Source of the DNA: an uncultured Chryseolinea sp. | Lineage (GTDB): Bacteria; Bacteroidota; Bacteroidia; Cytophagales; Cyclobacteriaceae | Length of the DNA: 6,920 nt | Reading direction: 5' to 3' | Assembly: GCA_946478915.1 (NCBI GenBank) | Contig: CAMLER010000270.1 | Span: 1 to 6,920 of the forward strand | Shown: positions 5,835-6,920 of the stretch, piece after piece | How positions within the stretch are numbered: the first letter of the stretch is position 1 | Layout: each line of letters begins with the position of its first letter | Made by a program: the position numbers and the translations under genes | The notes under the pieces: model-generated | Seen by the model: the letters and a program-made list of their open reading frames with translations, nothing else | Told to the model about the DNA's origin: nothing | Databases searched by the model: none

Positions 5835-6920
5835 CTACATCCTCTGCAACACCTGCGACCGATGGATATCGAGCTTTAATAGAATAAAGAGCAGCACGGT
5901 AAAACCCCACAGACCCGATCCGCCATAACTGAAGAACGGAAGCGGAATTCCAATGACAGGAAAAAGCCCTATGGTCATGCCGATGTTAATGGCAAAGTGA
6001 AAGAAAAATATACACGCAACGGAGTAGCCATACACACGCGCAAATCGATTCTTTTGACGCTCGGCGAGAAAGATCACACGAAGCATAAGTCCGATAAATA
6101 AACTCATTGTAAAGAGACTGCCCAACCAGCCATGCTCCTCACCAATAGTGCAGAAAATAAAATCTGTGCTTTGCTCTGGCACGAAGTCAAACTTAGTTTG
6201 AGTTCCTTTTAAAAAGCCCTTGCCCGTAAGACCACCGCTTCCGATAGCAATCTTGGATTGCGTAACATTCCATCCAAATCCTAGCGGATCGGCATCCGGA
6301 TTTATCAATGCCTTAACCCGGTTTTGCTGATGAGGCTTAAGAACGTTGTTTACTACATAGTCGACACTGGCAATTACACCACAAATAATCAACGCACCGG
6401 CTGACAGGTATGCAATTCTTTTCCACTTTTTTCTGCCCAGCATAATTGCAGAGATCAAAATGACTCCAATAGCTGTATAAAGGTAGTATTCATTAATGAG
6501 CAGTGTCAGTATGAAGATGACGGCGGCTGCAATTCCCATGATGATCAGCATAGGGGACATTCCTTCACGAAAAAATACGATCGTGAATACTGTAAATACC
6601 AGGGCGGTTCCCGTGTCTTTTTGCAAGAGGATAAGTAACATCGGTATACCTATCATCGCAAAAAGAATAATTTGATTGCGCATCTGGTCCATCTTGAAGC
6701 CGACGGACCCCATGAATTTTGCTACTGCCAGGGCCGTTGCAAATTTTGCAAACTCAGACGGTTGAACGCCAAAAGATCCGATCCCCAGCCAGGCTTTGTT
6801 TCCACCAACTTCTTTACCGATGATCGGAACTAGCAGCAAAAGAAACAAAATGAATCCGTAGATAACATAGGCAAAGGTTTCATAAAAGCGCATGTCAATA
6901 ATGAGGATACCCATTATAAT
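5835..6920 (-). CDS. rodA: Rod shape-determining protein RodA, N-terminus beyond the window
   Basis: A SEDS-family membrane glycosyltransferase that polymerises lipid II into peptidoglycan with PBP2 in the elongasome. The visible part (about 361 codons) stays open to the right edge. Comparison with E. coli RodA suggests about 60-70 residues, the first membrane helices, are missing, so the ATG at 6914 is probably internal. Counting from that ATG: GKEVGGNKAWLGIGSFG at 33-49 with the conserved W42; QPSEFAKFATALAVAKF at 51-67; QKDTGTALVF at 98-107; DADPLGFGWNVTQSKIAIGSGG at 207-228; the putative catalytic aspartate D251 in STDFIF, equivalent to E. coli D262; and PLPFFSYGGSG at 325-335. Between the DTGT motif and NRVKALINP lie about 48 residues more than in E. 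coli, including hydrophobic stretches near 143-160 and 167-185 split by a basic RKKWKR loop. In Bacteroidota rodA usually follows mreB, mreC, mreD and mrdA, which would then lie to the right; here it is the last gene of its unit. Confidence 0.95.
   Translation of the reverse strand: MIMGILIIDMRFYETFAYVIYGFILFLLLLVPIIGKEVGGNKAWLGIGSFGVQPSEFAKFATALAVAKFMGSVGFKMDQMRNQIILFAMIGIPMLLILLQKDTGTALVFTVFTIVFFREGMSPMLIIMGIAAAVIFILTLLINEYYLYTAIGVILISAIMLGRKKWKRIAYLSAGALIICGVIASVDYVVNNVLKPHQQNRVKALINPDADPLGFGWNVTQSKIAIGSGGLTGKGFLKGTQTKFDFVPEQSTDFIFCTIGEEHGWLGSLFTMSLFIGLMLRVIFLAERQKNRFARVYGYSVACIFFFHFAINIGMTIGLFPVIGIPLPFFSYGGSGLWGFTVLLFILLKLDIHRSQVLQRM

Overview
The window looks like ordinary chromosomal DNA from a member of the Bacteroidota, most likely a Cytophagales-type environmental bacterium; this placement is inferred from gene content. 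The reasons are moderate GC, start codons without clear Shine-Dalgarno sequences, a TAnnTTTG-type promoter element, a RodA with a long extra membrane insertion, and a two-module hypothetical protein whose C-terminal part resembles proteins I know only from this phylum. Seven protein-coding genes fill almost the whole window. No rRNA, tRNA, CRISPR array, insertion sequence or phage gene was seen.

Layout from left to right. Positions 36-2348 hold a two-gene minus-strand unit: a 2-oxoglutarate/Fe(II) oxygenase of the isopenicillin-N-synthase-like fold, followed after 5 bases by a two-domain ChrA-family anion (chromate) transporter that starts with TTG. A 75-base AT-rich divergent gap separates this unit from a plus-strand superoxide dismutase. 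That enzyme carries a twin-arginine export signal and Mn-type second-sphere residues. It runs head-on into minus-strand recO with only 9 bases between the stop codons. A 166-base gap with imperfect heptamer repeats separates recO from type II thymidine kinase (tdk), which has lost three of the four usual zinc-binding cysteines. A 199-base divergent control region then leads to an unrecognised 341-residue plus-strand protein. This converges on rodA, the peptidoglycan glycosyltransferase of the elongasome, whose 5' end lies beyond the right edge.

Functionally the genes are a mix of housekeeping functions: recombinational repair (recO), nucleotide salvage (tdk), wall elongation (rodA), oxygen stress defence (SOD) and anion transport. 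They are not one pathway. Strand changes (- - + - - + -) cut the region into short transcription units, so neighbourhood gives little functional information except for the oxygenase-chrA pair. No clear new multi-gene system is visible. The most open items are the uncharacterised 341-residue protein, the oxygenase-transporter pairing, the zinc-site loss in Tdk, and a heptamer repeat shared by two gene borders.
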